Positions 44,781 to 54,620 are shown, counted from the first letter of the stretch. The stretch is 64,000 bases of DNA from Acidovorax sp. sic0104 (GCF_019219095.1 NZ_JAHUWH010000003.1:124001-188000), one strand, 5' to 3'. Notes: generated by a model from the sequence alone, not told the origin. Made by a program: numbers and translations.

Positions 44781-46295
44781 TCAGGTGGCGGCGGGTGCCG
44801 CCACTTCCAGTTCCTTGGCACGGCCGCGCTGGCGGAAGAAGCTGAACGTCTGCCACGCGATGAACGCGGTGATCAGCCCGATGAGCGTGCCGCTGATGGG
44901 CCGGTTAATGAACACGTCGAAGCTGCCGCGCGACAGCAGCATGGAGCGGCGGAAGTTCTCCTCCAGCATGGGGCCGAGGATGAAGCCCAGCATCAACGGC
45001 GACGGGTCCATCTCGAGCCGCATGAACAGATAGCCCAGCGCGCCGAAGGCCACGGTGATGAACACGTCGTCCAGGTTGTTGTTGATGCTGTAGGTGCCGA
45101 TGCAGCAGAAGAACAGGATGGCCGGGAACAGCACGTTGTACGGGATCTTGAACACCGACAGCCAGTAGCGCACCAGCGGCACGTTCAGGATTAGCAGGAA
45201 GCAGTTGCCGATCCACATGCTGGCCACCAGGCCCCAGAACAGCTCGGGGTGGCCCGCGATCATGTTGGGGCCGGGCTGGATGCCCTTGATGATGAACGCG
45301 GCCATCATCAACGCCATGACGGCATTCTCGGGGATGCCGATGCTCATCAGCGGGATGAAGCTGGTGCGCGCGGCGGCCTCGTCGGCGGCGGCCTGGCCTG
45401 CCACACCCTCGATGGAGCCGTTGCCGATCTCGTGCTTGTACTTGCTGACCTTCTTGTCCAGTGCATAGGCCGCGAACTGGGCGATCACCGGCCCGCCGCC
45501 GGGCAGGATGCCCAGGATGGAGCCCACCACGCTGCCCCGCAGCGCGCTGGGAATGATGCGCTTGAACTCGGGCCAGGTGGGGATGAGCTTGATGGTGCCG
45601 TTGAAGGGCGAGCGCTCTTCACGCGCATCCAGGTTCTTGGTGATCTCGGCGATGCCGAAGCACCCGAGCGCAATGCTAACAATGCCCACGCCGTCGGCCA
45701 GGAAAGGCATGTCCAGCGTGAAGCGGGCCGTGCCGCTGTTCACGTCCGTACCGATCGAGCCCAGCAGCACACCCACCATGCACATGGCCAGGCCGTTGAG
45801 CAGGCTGCCGGTGGTCACGAAGCTCACGCACACGAAGCCCACCAGCATCAGCGCGCAGTAGTCCGCCGGGCCGAACAGGAAGGCCACCTCGCCCAGGCTG
45901 GGCGCGAGAAAGGTCAGCACGACGATGGCCACGGTGCCGCCGATGAAGCTGGAGACCCCGGCAGTGAACAGAGCCAGGCCAGTCTTGCCCTTCAGGGTGA
46001 GCTGGTATCCGTCGATACACGCCACGATGGAGCTGGCGTGCGGGATCTTCATGGTGATGGCGCTCACGCTGTCGCCATACTGCGCCCCGTAGTAGATGCC
46101 GGCCAGCATGATGAGAGCGCCGGTGGTGTCGATCGAGTATGTCAGGGGCAGCAGCAGGCTGATGGTGGCCAGCGGGCCGAGGCCGGGCAGCAGGCCCACC
46201 AGGGTGCCCACGGTGCAGCCCAGGGCGCAGAACATCAGGTTCTGCAGCGTGAGCGCATGGCTGAAGCCGAACACGAGGTTGTTGAGGACTTCCAT
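44781..46295 (-). CDS. tctA: Tripartite tricarboxylate transporter large permease (TctA)
   Basis: 504 residues with about 11-12 membrane segments. TctA motifs include GCTVGTLVGLLPGLGPLATISLLLPLTYSID, GIYYGAQYGDSVSAITMKIP, ILGILPGGGPVIAQFAAYALDKK, FIPLMSIGIPENAVMALMMAAF and MLGFILGPMLEENFRRSM. It imports tricarboxylates or other carboxylates, driven by the proton or sodium gradient, together with TctB and a periplasmic TctC. It follows tctB by 10 bases. The terminator at 44705 ends the operon. Confidence 0.95.
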   Translation of the reverse strand: MEVLNNLVFGFSHALTLQNLMFCALGCTVGTLVGLLPGLGPLATISLLLPLTYSIDTTGALIMLAGIYYGAQYGDSVSAITMKIPHASSIVACIDGYQLTLKGKTGLALFTAGVSSFIGGTVAIVVLTFLAPSLGEVAFLFGPADYCALMLVGFVCVSFVTTGSLLNGLAMCMVGVLLGSIGTDVNSGTARFTLDMPFLADGVGIVSIALGCFGIAEITKNLDAREERSPFNGTIKLIPTWPEFKRIIPSALRGSVVGSILGILPGGGPVIAQFAAYALDKKVSKYKHEIGNGSIEGVAGQAAADEAAARTSFIPLMSIGIPENAVMALMMAAFIIKGIQPGPNMIAGHPELFWGLVASMWIGNCFLLILNVPLVRYWLSVFKIPYNVLFPAILFFCCIGTYSINNNLDDVFITVAFGALGYLFMRLEMDPSPLMLGFILGPMLEENFRRSMLLSRGSFDVFINRPISGTLIGLITAFIAWQTFSFFRQRGRAKELEVAAPAAT

Positions 46296-46305
46296 GGCGA
46301 TGGCC

Positions 46306-46728
46306 TCAGAACAGCGGCAGGTTGACGCCCAGAAGCTTCTGGAACATGAAGGCGATGCCCACCAGCACCGCCGCGATCTTGCAGTTGCGCGCCACCGAGT
46401 ACGACGTGCCCGCGAAGCCCGAGCAGAACACCAGGAAAATGATGCCCGCGATCATGTTCACGAAGTGCGACAGCGCCGCGAAGCCGCACAGGCTGGCAAG
46501 GATGATGGCGATGTTGCGCACCTGGAAGTTCAGCGGCACGGGCGCCACCATGCGCGAGCGCACCACGGTGATCGCGCCGATGGCGAAGAGCATGCAGCTG
46601 ACGATGAACGGGAACAGCCCCGGCCCGGCGTGGCTGAGCTTGCCGAGCGAGTAGCCCACCGACGGCAGGCCGAAGCCCAGCGCCAGCGCCATGAGGACGA
46701 TGCCCCGGGCTAAGTTGCGGTTGACCAT
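46306..46728 (-). CDS. tctB: Tripartite tricarboxylate transporter small permease (TctB)
   Basis: 140 residues from the ATG at 46728, with four hydrophobic segments and the TctB-like start NRNLARGIVLMALALGFGLPSVGYSLGKLSHAGPGLFPFIVSCML. It is the small membrane subunit of the tripartite system. It is divergent from the two-component system at 46883. No TctC binding-protein gene is present on either side. Confidence 0.88.
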   Translation of the reverse strand: MVNRNLARGIVLMALALGFGLPSVGYSLGKLSHAGPGLFPFIVSCMLFAIGAITVVRSRMVAPVPLNFQVRNIAIILASLCGFAALSHFVNMIAGIIFLVFCSGFAGTSYSVARNCKIAAVLVGIAFMFQKLLGVNLPLF

Positions 46729-46882
46729 GGAATGTTGTCTCCAGAAAGGCTTTGAGGGGACACTCCAGCGGGCCGGCCTGCGCCGGTGGCTGGGGTATGC
46801 TGACAGCGCGACTATTCCCACCGAACCTGATCGCTGGCTGATCTGGGCCATGCGTAATTCCACGTAGAAATCCGAACCCAAC

Positions 46883-47569
46883 ATGCGCCTCCTTTTGGTG
46901 GAAGACGACCCGGTGCTCAGTCGCACCATGGCCCGCGGTCTTGAAAACGCAGGCCACCGCGTCGAGCTGGCCCACACCGTCGAAGAAGCCCAGCACTGGT
47001 GGGCGGTGCAGGCGTTCGATGCCGTGCTGCTGGACCTGAACCTGCCCCACGCGGCGCACGCCCGCAGCGGCCTGGGCAGCGGCCTCACCGCCCTGCGCAC
47101 CGCCCGGGCCCGGGGCGACCGCACGCCCGTGCTGGTGCTCAGCGCGCGCGACAGCACCGAGGAGCGCATCGCGGGCCTGGACGCGGGTGCCGATGACTAC
47201 CTGGGCAAGCCGTATGAGCTGACCGAGGTCGAGGCCCGCCTGCGCGCGCTGCTGCGGCGCGCCAGCGGCACGGCCGACCTGGTGACCGTGGGCCGCCTGG
47301 CGCTGGACAGGCAGGCGCGCCGCGTCAGCGTGGCAGGCCAGCCGCTGGAGCTGGCCGCGCGCGAATTCGATCTGCTGTGGGAGCTCATGACCCCGCCCGG
47401 CCGCGTGCTGAGCAAGGGCGACCTCTCCTCGCGTTTGTCGGATGCGGGCGAGGTGCTGGGCGAAAACGCGCTGGAGGCCTCGTTCTCGCGCCTGCGCCGC
47501 AAGATCGCGGGCAGCGGCGCTGGCATCCGCACGCTGCGCGGGCTGGGCTACGTGCTGGAGGAAGAATGA
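46883..47569 (+). CDS. tctD: OmpR-family response regulator (TctD-like)
   Basis: 228 residues. The receiver has the acidic pocket E8-D9-D10, phospho-acceptor D51 (LLDLNLP) and K108-type lysine in DYLGKPYELTE. A winged-helix DNA-binding domain follows (about 135-228, LELAAREFDLLWELMTPPGRVLSKGDL...GIRTLRGLGYVLEE). It is divergent from tctBA and cotranscribed with a sensor kinase, as in the TctDE system that turns on tricarboxylate uptake. Confidence 0.88.
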   Translation: MRLLLVEDDPVLSRTMARGLENAGHRVELAHTVEEAQHWWAVQAFDAVLLDLNLPHAAHARSGLGSGLTALRTARARGDRTPVLVLSARDSTEERIAGLDAGADDYLGKPYELTEVEARLRALLRRASGTADLVTVGRLALDRQARRVSVAGQPLELAAREFDLLWELMTPPGRVLSKGDLSSRLSDAGEVLGENALEASFSRLRRKIAGSGAGIRTLRGLGYVLEEE

Positions 47570-47571
47570 GG

Positions 47572-47625
47572 CATCGCCCCTCTGGGGCCCTGCGGGCCTT
47601 CCCCCCGCCCGCGTCGCGCCGGTCT
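47572..47625 (+). repeat. Partial GC-rich interspersed repeat between tctD and tctE
   Basis: Contains CATCGCCCCTCTGGGGCCCT and CGGGCCTTCCCCCCGCCCGC, resembling the left part of the element at 22797. It is short and partly symmetrical. Confidence 0.45.
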
Positions 47626-47626
47626 C

Positions 47627-49144
47627 ATGCATTGCAGGTGGTGCGCGGTGCCAAGCCCCACTGAAACGGCGGCGGGTCGCCCGCGCCCCGCACTGCGCGA
47701 GCGCATCGGGCGCCATGTGCTGCTGTCGCTGGTGCTGATCTGGGGGCTGGGCAGCACCGTGGTGCTGGGGGTGGGCAACCATTTCGTGGCCGAGGCCTTT
47801 GACCGCGCATTGCTGGACGATGCCCACGCACTGGCAGCGCATGTGCGCGGCGGCGACGCGGCACCCGGTGCTGCACCGCTGCAGCTGGACCTCACACAGC
47901 GCGAGGTGGGGCTGCTGCGCTTCGACCAGAGCGAGACCGTGTGGTTCGCGGTGTACGGCGACGGCGGTGCGCTGGTGGCGGGCGAGGCGGACCTGGCCCC
48001 CGACGGCGTCCCGGCGGGCAGCACGCACACCTTCTCGCAGTTGCAACGCGACGGCCGGGAGCTACGGCGCGTGAGCCTGCGCATCGACGGGCCGCAGCCC
48101 TTCACCGTGGTGATGGCGCAGACCACCGCCGAGCGCACGCAGCTGCTGCGCCGGCTGCTGGTGTATTCAGGCCTGGCGCAGCTGTGGCTTCTGGTGGCGC
48201 TGGGGTCGTGGCTGCTGCGCGGCATCGAACGCGACCTCAAGCCGCTGAGCGACCTGCAGGACGCCGTGGACCGCCGCGACGCCGCCGACCTGCGGCCGCT
48301 GCCCGCCGCCCTCACGCACGATGCCGCCACGCGCGACGTGCAGCGCCTGGGCGAGGCGCTCGACGGCCTGCTGGCACGGGTGCAGCAGAGCCTGCACGCC
48401 CAGCGCGAATTTGCGGGCAACGTCGCGCACGAGCTGCGCACGCCACTGGCCGGCATACGCACCCAGGCAACCCATGCGCTGGGGCATGCCGACCCGGCCG
48501 TGTGGCGCACCGAACTGGAGGGCATTGCGCAGGCCGAACAGCGCGCCAGCCGCACGGTGGACCAGCTGCTCGCGCTGGCGCGCGCCACCGAAGGCGGCAT
48601 CGCTCTCACCCTGCAGCCCCTGGCGCTGGACGCCGCGGTGCGCGACACCCTGCTGCGCTTTCTGCCGCGCGCGGACGCGCTGGGCGTGGACCTGGGCGCC
48701 GAAGGGCTGGAGCACGCGGTGCACGTGCAGGCCAACCTGGCGCTGGTCGAGGGCATCCTGAACAACCTGCTGGACAACGCCCTGCGCTATGGGCGCGGCA
48801 ACCCTGCGCGCATCACGGTCGCCCTGCGCGCCGATGCCACGCATGCCGTGCTGTGCGTGTCCGACAACGGCCCCGGTGTGGGTCCCGACCTGGCCGGCCG
48901 GTTGCAGCAGCGCTGGGCTCAGGGTGCGCCCGGCCTGCTGCTCGGCCAGGGCGCGGGGCTGGGCCTGTCGATCGTGGCGCGATATGCGCAGCTGATGGGC
49001 GGTAGGCTGACGCTGGACGACGCACAGGCGGGCACCCTGCGTGACCCTGGTGGTGCCGTTGGCTCGGGCCTGGCCGCCAGCGTCTGGCTGCCGCTGGCCC
49101 CGCCTTCGCCACCCCCGCACGGCCGCGCCGGACCACAGGCTTGA
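47627..49144 (+). CDS. tctE: Sensor histidine kinase (TctE-like)
   Basis: 505 residues from the ATG at 47627; a GTG at 47648 is equally plausible. A first membrane segment (about 29-50) and a periplasmic domain (about 50-180) precede a second membrane segment, then the H-box FAGNVAHELRTPL with H268, N-box LVEGILNNLLDNALRYG, D-box VSDNGPGV and G-box GQGAGLGLSIV. It phosphorylates the response regulator encoded 58 bases upstream. The gap before it holds a partial copy of the GC-rich interspersed repeat. Confidence 0.88.
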   Translation: MHCRWCAVPSPTETAAGRPRPALRERIGRHVLLSLVLIWGLGSTVVLGVGNHFVAEAFDRALLDDAHALAAHVRGGDAAPGAAPLQLDLTQREVGLLRFDQSETVWFAVYGDGGALVAGEADLAPDGVPAGSTHTFSQLQRDGRELRRVSLRIDGPQPFTVVMAQTTAERTQLLRRLLVYSGLAQLWLLVALGSWLLRGIERDLKPLSDLQDAVDRRDAADLRPLPAALTHDAATRDVQRLGEALDGLLARVQQSLHAQREFAGNVAHELRTPLAGIRTQATHALGHADPAVWRTELEGIAQAEQRASRTVDQLLALARATEGGIALTLQPLALDAAVRDTLLRFLPRADALGVDLGAEGLEHAVHVQANLALVEGILNNLLDNALRYGRGNPARITVALRADATHAVLCVSDNGPGVGPDLAGRLQQRWAQGAPGLLLGQGAGLGLSIVARYAQLMGGRLTLDDAQAGTLRDPGGAVGSGLAASVWLPLAPPSPPPHGRAGPQA

Positions 49145-49226
49145 CGCACATCAAGACGCAGCCCGGCTGCAACGCCACAATGGGACGGTGCAAAAGCCTC
49201 CGACCCTACCCCTGCGCTCCCCTTTC

Positions 49227-49802
49227 ATGACTGCCCACCGCCTGCAGCGCGCCGGGCTCTGCCTTGCCGTGATGGCTGCGGCGTTGGTGCTGCAGGCCTG
49301 CGACAGAACCGCCGGCAACGCTGGCACCACCCAGCCTGTGCCTGCGGGCTCCAGCGCGGCCGAGGCGGAATTCGACACCCTGGTGGCAGCCTGCACCCGG
49401 TCGCTGGCAGCTCGGGTGCCATTGGTACAGGAAAGCAGCCCCGGTGAGACAGGCAGCCCGCGCCAATGGACCCAGACCGGCTACAGCCCCGCGCAGGTGC
49501 AGCGCGAGGTCACCCGCACCGATTCGCCCATTACGCCGTACGTGGGCAAGATCGTGGTCAAGGACAACGTGGCCCAGGCCAGTGCCGGATCGCAGACCGA
49601 GGCAAGCGCCATCACATTGACACCCGCGCACCTGCGTTCGAACCGCACCCACACTTTCATCTACAGTTTCGACGGACAGAAGTGGCGCTGGAACAATGGC
49701 CTGCGGCTGACCAAGGTGCCTTCGCAGAACGATGAGAGCACGCCGTTGGCGCTGGCCGATGTGGCGGCAGACAAAGGCCTGGCGGGTTGCCTGCCGCGCT
49801 GA
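49227..49802 (+). CDS. Putative lipoprotein
   Basis: 191 residues from the ATG at 49227. A signal peptide (MTAHRLQRAGLCLAVMAAALVLQAC) ends in a lipobox with C25 as the lipidation site. The mature part is soluble, with a region of regularly spaced polar residues (YSPAQVQREVTRTDSPITPYVGKIVVKDNVAQASAGSQTEA) and a Cys near each end of it. No family is recognised. It follows the sensor-kinase gene by 82 bases and may be cotranscribed with it, but nothing shows a link in function. Confidence 0.7.
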   Translation: MTAHRLQRAGLCLAVMAAALVLQACDRTAGNAGTTQPVPAGSSAAEAEFDTLVAACTRSLAARVPLVQESSPGETGSPRQWTQTGYSPAQVQREVTRTDSPITPYVGKIVVKDNVAQASAGSQTEASAITLTPAHLRSNRTHTFIYSFDGQKWRWNNGLRLTKVPSQNDESTPLALADVAADKGLAGCLPR

Positions 49803-49868
49803 TGCAGCGCGACTCGGTGGGCACCCCTTCATCAGGCACTGAAGACACGGGAAAATGCTACCAAAACT

Positions 49869-49911
49869 ATAGCTATTTGCGCAATACAGATAAGCGTCGA
49901 CGGCACTTTCA
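49869..49911 (+). repeat. Interspersed ~44-bp intergenic repeat, copy 6
   Basis: Starts ATAGCTATTTGCGCAATACAG and ends GTCGACGGCACTTTCA. It fills the convergent 126-bp gap between the lipoprotein and monooxygenase genes. Confidence 0.75.
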
Positions 49912-49928
49912 TCGGTATTTCAAGCCCT

Positions 49929-51350
49929 TCACGCGGTGACCGCATCTTCGGCGCAGGCTGCACGGGCCGCAGCGGGTGCCACGGCCAGCGCGGCACGGCG
50001 GCGCACCGTGTGGCGGTTCTCCGGCACCGGCAGACCCAGGTTGCCGCGCAGGGTGTCATCCGCATACTCGGTGCGCAGCAGACCACGCGCCTGAAGCACC
50101 GGCACGGCCAGCTCGACAAAGGCCTTGAGCGAGGTGTTGGGCAGCGCCTCGAAGAAGTTGAATCCATCGGCTGCGCCGCCCTCGAACCAGCGCTGGATTT
50201 CGTCGGCGACCTGCTCCGCCGTTCCGACGAAGGTGCGCTTGGGCCGGGCATGCCACAGCGCCACCTCGCGCAGCGTCAGCTGGTGCTCCCTGGCGTGCTG
50301 CTTGATACGGTCGCTCGCGCTTTGCTGGCTGTTGCGGCCCAGGTCGCCCAGGTCCGGGAAGGGTTCGTCCAGCGGGTACTGCGAGAAGTCGTGGTCGCTG
50401 AACGGGCGCGCCAGTGCGGCGATGGCGTTCTCGATGGGCACGAGCCCAGCCAGCTCTTCGTAGCGCTGCTCCGCCTCCTGCTCCGTGCGGCCGACGATGG
50501 GCCGAAAGCCAGGCAGCAGAAACACCCCGTCGGGGTTGCGCCCCTCGGCCCGTACGCGGCCCTTCACGTCCCGGTAGTAGGCCTGTGCTTCCTCGAAGGT
50601 ATCGGCGTGAAAGAAGATGGCGTCGGCCCGCTGCGCCGCAAACGCCTTGCCGTCGTGCGAGGCGCCCGCCTGAAAGATCACGGGCTGGCCCTGGCGCGAA
50701 CGGGCGATGTTGAGCGGCCCTTCCACCGCAAAGAACTCGCCCTGGTGGTCCAGCTTGTGCAGCTTGCCGTCGTCGAAGAACTGGCCGGTGGACTTGTCGT
50801 GCACCAGGGCATCGTCCTCCCACGAGTCCCACAGGCCCTGCACCACGTCCAGGTGCTCGCCCGCCAGGCGGTAGCGCACATCGTGGGCATAGTGCTCCTG
50901 GCGGCTGTAGTTGCGGGCGCTGCCGTCCAGCCAGGACGTGACCACATTCCAGCCCGCGCGCCCGCCGCTGATGTGGTCGAGCGAGGCGAACTGCCGCGCC
51001 ACGGTGAATGGCTCGCTATAGCTGGCCGTGAGCGTGGCCACCAGGCCGATGTGCGACGTGGCGGCCGCCAGCGCCGACAGGATGGTGATGGGCTCGAAAC
51101 GGTTGAGGTAGTGGGGGCTGGAGCGCGGCGTGATGTGCACGCTGTCGGCCACGAACAGGAACGTGAACCGCGCCTGCTCGGCCAGCTGCGCCTGCGCCTT
51201 GTAGAACGCGAAATTGGTGCTGGCGTCGGTCACGGCATCCGGGTGGCGCCAGTCGCCCCAGCCGGCCCCCACGCCGTGCAGCACCAGGCCGAGTTGAAGG
51301 GTGCGCGGCGCGCGTGGCGCCGATGTGGCGGGTGCGGAAGATGAGGTCAT
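49929..51350 (-). CDS. FMN-dependent monooxygenase of the NtaA/SnaA/DszA family
   Basis: 473 residues. Family stretches are [23 protein letters not shown]-type start [65 protein letters not shown] and [20 protein letters not shown]. Enzymes of this group oxidise organosulfur or aminocarboxylate compounds with reduced FMN. It follows a CysB-like regulator gene and carries the same upstream sulfur-gene motif as ssuD, so it probably releases sulfite from an organosulfur compound. The exact substrate is unknown. Confidence 0.88.
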   Translation of the reverse strand: MTSSSAPATSAPRAPRTLQLGLVLHGVGAGWGDWRHPDAVTDASTNFAFYKAQAQLAEQARFTFLFVADSVHITPRSSPHYLNRFEPITILSALAAATSHIGLVATLTASYSEPFTVARQFASLDHISGGRAGWNVVTSWLDGSARNYSRQEHYAHDVRYRLAGEHLDVVQGLWDSWEDDALVHDKSTGQFFDDGKLHKLDHQGEFFAVEGPLNIARSRQGQPVIFQAGASHDGKAFAAQRADAIFFHADTFEEAQAYYRDVKGRVRAEGRNPDGVFLLPGFRPIVGRTEQEAEQRYEELAGLVPIENAIAALARPFSDHDFSQYPLDEPFPDLGDLGRNSQQSASDRIKQHAREHQLTLREVALWHARPKRTFVGTAEQVADEIQRWFEGGAADGFNFFEALPNTSLKAFVELAVPVLQARGLLRTEYADDTLRGNLGLPVPENRHTVRRRAALAVAPAAARAACAEDAVTA

Positions 51351-51421
51351 GGTGGTCCCGAAGCAGAGGCCCGAAGGCAGGTCACAAACCCCTCAGCGTA
51401 GAAACCTCGGCCCGCCGCGCC

Positions 51422-51431
51422 AACGAAGAAA
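51422..51431 (-). promoter_or_regulatory. Shared sulfur-gene upstream motif, copy 3
   Basis: TTTCTTCGTT read toward the monooxygenase, 72 bases upstream of its ATG and just after the end of the regulator gene. It has the 10-base core of the two 14-base sites at 4423 and 11744. Confidence 0.5.
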
Positions 51432-51432
51432 T

Positions 51433-52410
51433 TCAGATATCGGTATGCCCCGCCGCATCGCCCCCGCCCTGCCCCAGGCCGTGAGCGCTTTGCTGCACCG
51501 CCTTCTGCACCGCGTCGCGGGTCAGCGTGGGCACGAAGCTCTCGATGAAGTGGTAGGCATAGCCCCGCAGCCAGGCCCCCCGCCGCAGCCCCAGGCGCGT
51601 GAGGTTCACCTCGAACAGATGGCCCGCGTCGATCAGGCGCAGGTGGCGGTCGCGCTCGGCATCCACCGCGATGGACGCGACGATGCCCACGCCCATGCCC
51701 AGCTCCACGTAGGTTTTGATCACGTCGGCGTCCATGGCGGTGAGCACGATGTCGGGCGCGATGCCCTCGCGCGCAAAGGCCTCGTCGATGTGCGCGCGGC
51801 CGGTGTAGCCCAGTTCGTACGTGATGATGGGGTGCCCGGCCAGTTGCTCCAACGTCACGGGCCCGTCCAGGTCCAACAGAGGGTGGCCCGGCGGCACCAC
51901 GATGCTGTGCGTCCAGCGGTAGCACGGCAGCGTGACCAGCCCGTCGTAGCCCGCCAGCGCCTCGGTGGCCACGCCGATGTCGGCCTCGCCGGACATCAGC
52001 ATTTCCGCCACCTGGCGGGGCGAGCCCTGGTGCAGGTGCAGCGACACCTGCGGGAACATCGCCCGGAAGTCGCGCACCACCTGGGGCAGGGCATAGCGCG
52101 CCTGCGAGTGCGTGGCCGCCACCGACAGGCGCCCTTGTGCGCTGGCGCTGAAGTCCTGGCCGGCACGCCTGAGGTTGTCGGCTTCGAGCAGCAGCCGCTC
52201 CACCGTGGGCAGCAGCGCCTCGCCCGGCGGCGTGAGGCCGGTAAGGCGCTTGCCGGCGCGCACGAAGATCTCGACACCCAGCTCCTCCTCCAGCTCGCGG
52301 ATCTGGCGGCTGACGCCCGGCTGCGAGGTGTGCAGCATGTTGGCCACCTCGGTCAGGTTGAAGCCCCGGCGGACGGCTTCGCGCACGGAGCGCAGTTGCT
52401 GGAAGTTCAT
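51433..52410 (-). CDS. CysB/Cbl-like LysR regulator of sulfur metabolism
   Basis: 325 residues. The helix-turn-helix MNFQQLRSVREAVRRGFNLTEVANMLHTSQPGVSRQIRELEEELG is characteristic of CysB/Cbl/SsuR proteins, and the effector domain contains ATHSQARYALP, PCYRWTHSIVVPPGHPL and TYELGYTGRAHIDEAF. Such regulators sense sulfate-derived ligands and activate sulfonate genes in sulfur limitation. It is the natural candidate to bind the TTTCTTCGTT-type sites near ssuD and the other sulfur genes. The gap before it (52411-52629) is AT-rich near 52520-52565, consistent with its promoter, and holds no gene. Confidence 0.9.
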   Translation of the reverse strand: MNFQQLRSVREAVRRGFNLTEVANMLHTSQPGVSRQIRELEEELGVEIFVRAGKRLTGLTPPGEALLPTVERLLLEADNLRRAGQDFSASAQGRLSVAATHSQARYALPQVVRDFRAMFPQVSLHLHQGSPRQVAEMLMSGEADIGVATEALAGYDGLVTLPCYRWTHSIVVPPGHPLLDLDGPVTLEQLAGHPIITYELGYTGRAHIDEAFAREGIAPDIVLTAMDADVIKTYVELGMGVGIVASIAVDAERDRHLRLIDAGHLFEVNLTRLGLRRGAWLRGYAYHFIESFVPTLTRDAVQKAVQQSAHGLGQGGGDAAGHTDI

Positions 52411-52629
52411 GGCCAGCCTCTGGGAGTGGGAGATGCAGGTGCGTGTAAGGCGTGGATAGCCAGGCTGGGTATAGGGTGGGCAAAGAGGGTCACAGACAGA
52501 TGGCGCGGTTTAATAACCCATCAATCTTAAAATATCAAATTTAAAACAATAAACAATATATAGACATAACTTTCCGACCAAAATGTCTGTGGTGAGTGCG
52601 GCTTTTGCCGCCCCGGCTCGAAGCCAGCG

Positions 52630-53637
52630 TCAGCGCACTGTGGCGCGCCGCAGCCACAGCATCACGAACACTGCGCCCAGGCCGGCAGTGACGATGCCCA
52701 CGGGCAACTCCTGCGCCCCCAGCGCCGTACGGGCCAGCAGGTCGCTGACCAGCAGCAACGCTGCGCCCAGCAAGGCCGCGAACGGAACGAACGCGGCGTG
52801 CAGCGGCCCCATGAAACGCCGCGCCAGGTGCGGCACCATCAGGCCGACGAAACCGATCACCCCCGTCAGCGCCACGCAGCAAGCGGCCGCCACCGCCGAG
52901 ACCACGAAGACCTGCACCCGCAGGCGCTCCGGTGCCAGGCCCAGACTGTGCGCCGTGTCATCGCCCGCCAGCAGGGCATCGAGCGCGCGATGCCGCCGGG
53001 CCACGAAGACCGCCACCACCAGCATGCCGGCGAGCGCAAGCCACAGGTTGTCCCAGCGGGCCAGACCCAGGCCCCCCATCGACCAGAACACCACGGCATG
53101 CGCCGCGCGCTGATCGCCTGCAAACACCATGGCATGCGTGACCGCGCCAAAGAGAAACGACACCGACAGGCCCGCCAGCACAGTCTGCGCAGGCCCCTGC
53201 CCCACGGTGCGGCGCACCAGCAGCAGCACGGCCGCCGCAGCCACCATGGCCCCGGCGAAACTCGCCAGCGGCAGCGTCCACGGGCCAAGCGAGTCGCCTG
53301 CCCAGGCCAGCACCGCCACCGCGCCCACCGATGCGCCCGACGACAGGCCGAACAGGAATGGGTCAGCCAGGTCGTTGCGCGTGGCTGTCTGCAGCAAGCC
53401 GCCCACCATGGCGAGCGTGGCGCCCACCAGCAAGGCCAGCAGCACGCGCGGCAGGCGCAGGTCGCGGACGATGGCCTGGGCCATGTCGGCTGTTGGCGCG
53501 CCGCCCCATGGGAGTGCCAGCGCGGCCACGGCCTCGTGCCATGCGACAGGGGTGCTGCCCATCGTCAGCGCCAACACGGCCAGCGCCAACAGCGCGGCCA
53601 CGGCGACCAGCGGCAGCATCCAGCGCGGCAGCGTCAT
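52630..53637 (-). CDS. FecCD/BtuC-family ABC transporter permease
   Basis: 335 residues, nine to ten hydrophobic segments. Family motifs are VRDLRLPRVLLALLVGATLAMVGGLLQTATRNDLADPFLFGLSSGASVGA, ALTGVIGFVGLMVPHLARR and the final LPVGIVTAGLGAVFVMLWL. It imports an iron chelate or cobalamin. Its start overlaps the binding-protein stop by 4 bases (ATGA). Being the last gene of a riboswitch-led operon, it is inferred to move cobalamin or a related corrinoid. Confidence 0.9.
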   Translation of the reverse strand: MTLPRWMLPLVAVAALLALAVLALTMGSTPVAWHEAVAALALPWGGAPTADMAQAIVRDLRLPRVLLALLVGATLAMVGGLLQTATRNDLADPFLFGLSSGASVGAVAVLAWAGDSLGPWTLPLASFAGAMVAAAAVLLLVRRTVGQGPAQTVLAGLSVSFLFGAVTHAMVFAGDQRAAHAVVFWSMGGLGLARWDNLWLALAGMLVVAVFVARRHRALDALLAGDDTAHSLGLAPERLRVQVFVVSAVAAACCVALTGVIGFVGLMVPHLARRFMGPLHAAFVPFAALLGAALLLVSDLLARTALGAQELPVGIVTAGLGAVFVMLWLRRATVR

Positions 53638-54620
53638 GGCACGGCCCGCAGTGCGCGGGCGATCTTCTCGATGGCGCCGATGTTGGCCGGACCGGGCGTG
53701 AGCTCTGCATAGCGCAGCAGGATGAATCGGCTGTTGCGCACCGCGTCGGTGAGCCGCATCGCGGGGTGCGCCCGCAAGACCTGCTGCAGGTGCTCCGGAC
53801 CCTGGCCGTTCTGGTAGTCCAGCAGCACGATGAACTGCGGGTTGGTGGCGGCCACCGCCTCCCAGGATGCGGTGCCCCAGCTCATGGGCAGGCCGTCCAT
53901 CACGTTGCGGCCGCCCGCGGCATCGATCAGCGCGGTAGGCATGGCGGCGCGCCCGGCAGTGAAGGGCTTGTCTTCGCCGCTGTCGTAGACGAACACGCGC
54001 GGCGCGGCCGGCAACGCGGGCTGTGCAGCGGCCCGCACACGCGCCTGCCATTGCGACACCAGACGCTCGGCGGCATCGCGGCGGCCGAACACGGCACCCA
54101 GGCGCAGCATGTCGCCGTAGAGCAGGTCCAGGGTGGCGCGGGGCTTGTCGCGCAGCGCGTGCGAGCAGCTTTCGGTGAGCACCAGGGTCTTGATGCCGTG
54201 GCGCGCCAGCGTGGCGGGCGTGACCTCGCCCCCGGGCTGCATGCCGTAGTACCAGCCAGCAAAGAAAAGATCGGGCCGGGCAGCGAGCAGGTTTTCGAGC
54301 GTGGGGTACTTGGGCGCAAGCTCGGGCACGCCGCCCAAGGTCTCGCGCAGCGATGCATCGGACTTGTACCAGCCGGTGATGCCCGTCACGCCCACCAGTT
54401 GCGGGCGCAGGCCCAGGGCCAGCGCCATCTCGGTCATGTTGAGGTCGTGCACCACCAGGCGCTGCGGCGGGGCATCAAAGCGCAGCGTTTCACCGCAGTT
54501 GGCCACCGTGACCGGGAATCCCGCCACAGCGCCAGCCCCAGCGGCCGGCCCCCCGCACGCAAGGAACAGCGACAGGGTCAAAGAAAGAATCCGCAGCAGC
54601 GCCATCGTCATTACCTTCAT
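53634..54620 (-). CDS. Periplasmic iron-chelate/cobalamin-type binding protein (BtuF-like)
   Basis: 328 residues from the ATG at 54620. An N-terminal signal (LLRILSLTLSLFLACGGPAAGAGAVA) precedes a FecB/BtuF-like domain: CGETLRFDAPPQRLVVHDLNMTEMALALGLRPQLVGVTG, YPTLENLLAARPDLFFAGWYYG, SWEAVAATNPQFIVLLDYQNG. It delivers the ligand to the permease. Its start overlaps the ATPase stop by 4 bases. The family alone does not separate siderophore from corrinoid. Confidence 0.88.
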   Translation of the reverse strand: MKVMTMALLRILSLTLSLFLACGGPAAGAGAVAGFPVTVANCGETLRFDAPPQRLVVHDLNMTEMALALGLRPQLVGVTGITGWYKSDASLRETLGGVPELAPKYPTLENLLAARPDLFFAGWYYGMQPGGEVTPATLARHGIKTLVLTESCSHALRDKPRATLDLLYGDMLRLGAVFGRRDAAERLVSQWQARVRAAAQPALPAAPRVFVYDSGEDKPFTAGRAAMPTALIDAAGGRNVMDGLPMSWGTASWEAVAATNPQFIVLLDYQNGQGPEHLQQVLRAHPAMRLTDAVRNSRFILLRYAELTPGPANIGAIEKIARALRAVP

